A stretch of DNA of 64,000 nucleotides from Bacteroidaceae bacterium (GTDB lineage Bacteria > Bacteroidota > Bacteroidia > Bacteroidales > Bacteroidaceae): NCBI GenBank assembly GCA_017503235.1, contig JAFVTL010000063.1, positions 53,812 through 117,811 of the forward strand. The letters run 5' to 3'. The position numbers and the translations under genes were made by a program. Shown piece by piece: positions 63,905 to 64,000 of this stretch. Each line of letters starts with the position of its first letter. Position 1 is the first letter of the stretch. The notes below the pieces were generated by a model, which worked only from the letters and a program-made list of their open reading frames with translations, ran no database searches and had not been told where the DNA came from.

Positions 63905-64000
63905 CTTACAATCTGACAATCTTACATCTGACAAATTGTAAGAGTGTAAGATTTTACTTTTAGAACCTTACTCATATACTATATATATTATATATATAGT
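63905..64000. repeat. Start of a third inverted-repeat element, cut by the window edge
   Basis: CTTACAAT...ATTGTAAG and AATCTTACA...TGTAAGATT pair within 63905-63955. An AT-only near-palindrome follows at 63977-64000 and runs off the window. By analogy with the other two copies, an outer right arm may lie beyond. Confidence 0.6.

Overview
The window reads as chromosome of a Bacteroidales gut or oral bacterium, most likely Bacteroidaceae (Bacteroides, Phocaeicola or a near relative). The signs are: many starts preceded by the Bacteroidetes -7 box TAnnTTTG rather than a strong Shine-Dalgarno; secreted proteins with lipoprotein signals; a Bacteroidetes-type omega subunit; a short SerA with lysine at the usual catalytic histidine; the serC-serA-DUF1015 trio; DUF4293 and DUF6057 proteins; and secreted GH31, GH3, CE15 and GH43-GH8 glycan enzymes. 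No phage, conjugative module, transposase or CRISPR array is visible. The species is not determined.

Layout. 1-0.84 kb: intergenic repeats. 0.84-9 kb: secreted GH31, penicillin-binding protein 1A, and a minus-strand operon in which an HPPK-like frame runs without a stop into a GH3 lipoprotein, followed by a DUF4298 gene. 9-18.3 kb: kdsB with an M16 homologue, a MORN-repeat protein, a YhcH-type protein, glgB, a DUF6057 membrane protein, cysK and trpS. 18.8-27.5 kb: a small unknown, Nif3-like and zinc-ribbon proteins, an orphan HsdR N-terminal-domain protein, AMP nucleosidase, holA, a 1-kb AT-rich gap, an XRE regulator, pyrK-pyrD and trmD. 27.5-38.1 kb: ligA, dapA, a small basic protein, two tRNA-Arg(ACG), htpG, clpC and a DEAD-box helicase. 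38.3-46.3 kb: serC-serA-DUF1015, then a xylan-directed pair (CE15 glucuronoyl esterase and GH43-CBM-GH8) and a TauE/SafE-type permease. 46.4-58 kb: YigZ, UvrB, BamD, RpoZ, DUF4293, a PorT-like barrel coupled to a LysM/periplasmic-binding lipid-free secreted protein, a small lipoprotein, UvrA and YbaK. 58-63.7 kb: two convergent POT peptide transporters and a secreted M3 dipeptidyl carboxypeptidase, which together look like a peptide-use cluster.

The least explained content is between the genes. (1) A module of about 150 bp occurs three times (96-247, 18365-18512, 63746-63897). Each copy opens with three 22-bp units and is followed by a long inverted repeat or an AT-rich palindrome. (2) At least six loci carry long inverted repeats whose arms are made of an 8-9 bp motif iterated about three times. 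The motif differs between loci but the design is the same, including a 155-bp unit present twice almost unchanged (5766-5918, 59689-59842). (3) Arrays with an exact 22-bp period and a palindromic core sit in divergent promoter regions (36201-36288, 53861-53948), with related two-unit copies at 36439-36482 and 47031-47087. Together these look like one or more families of non-autonomous, MITE-like or structural intergenic elements. They are the main candidate for an undescribed system here.

All functional calls come from reading motifs in the translations. No database search was run.
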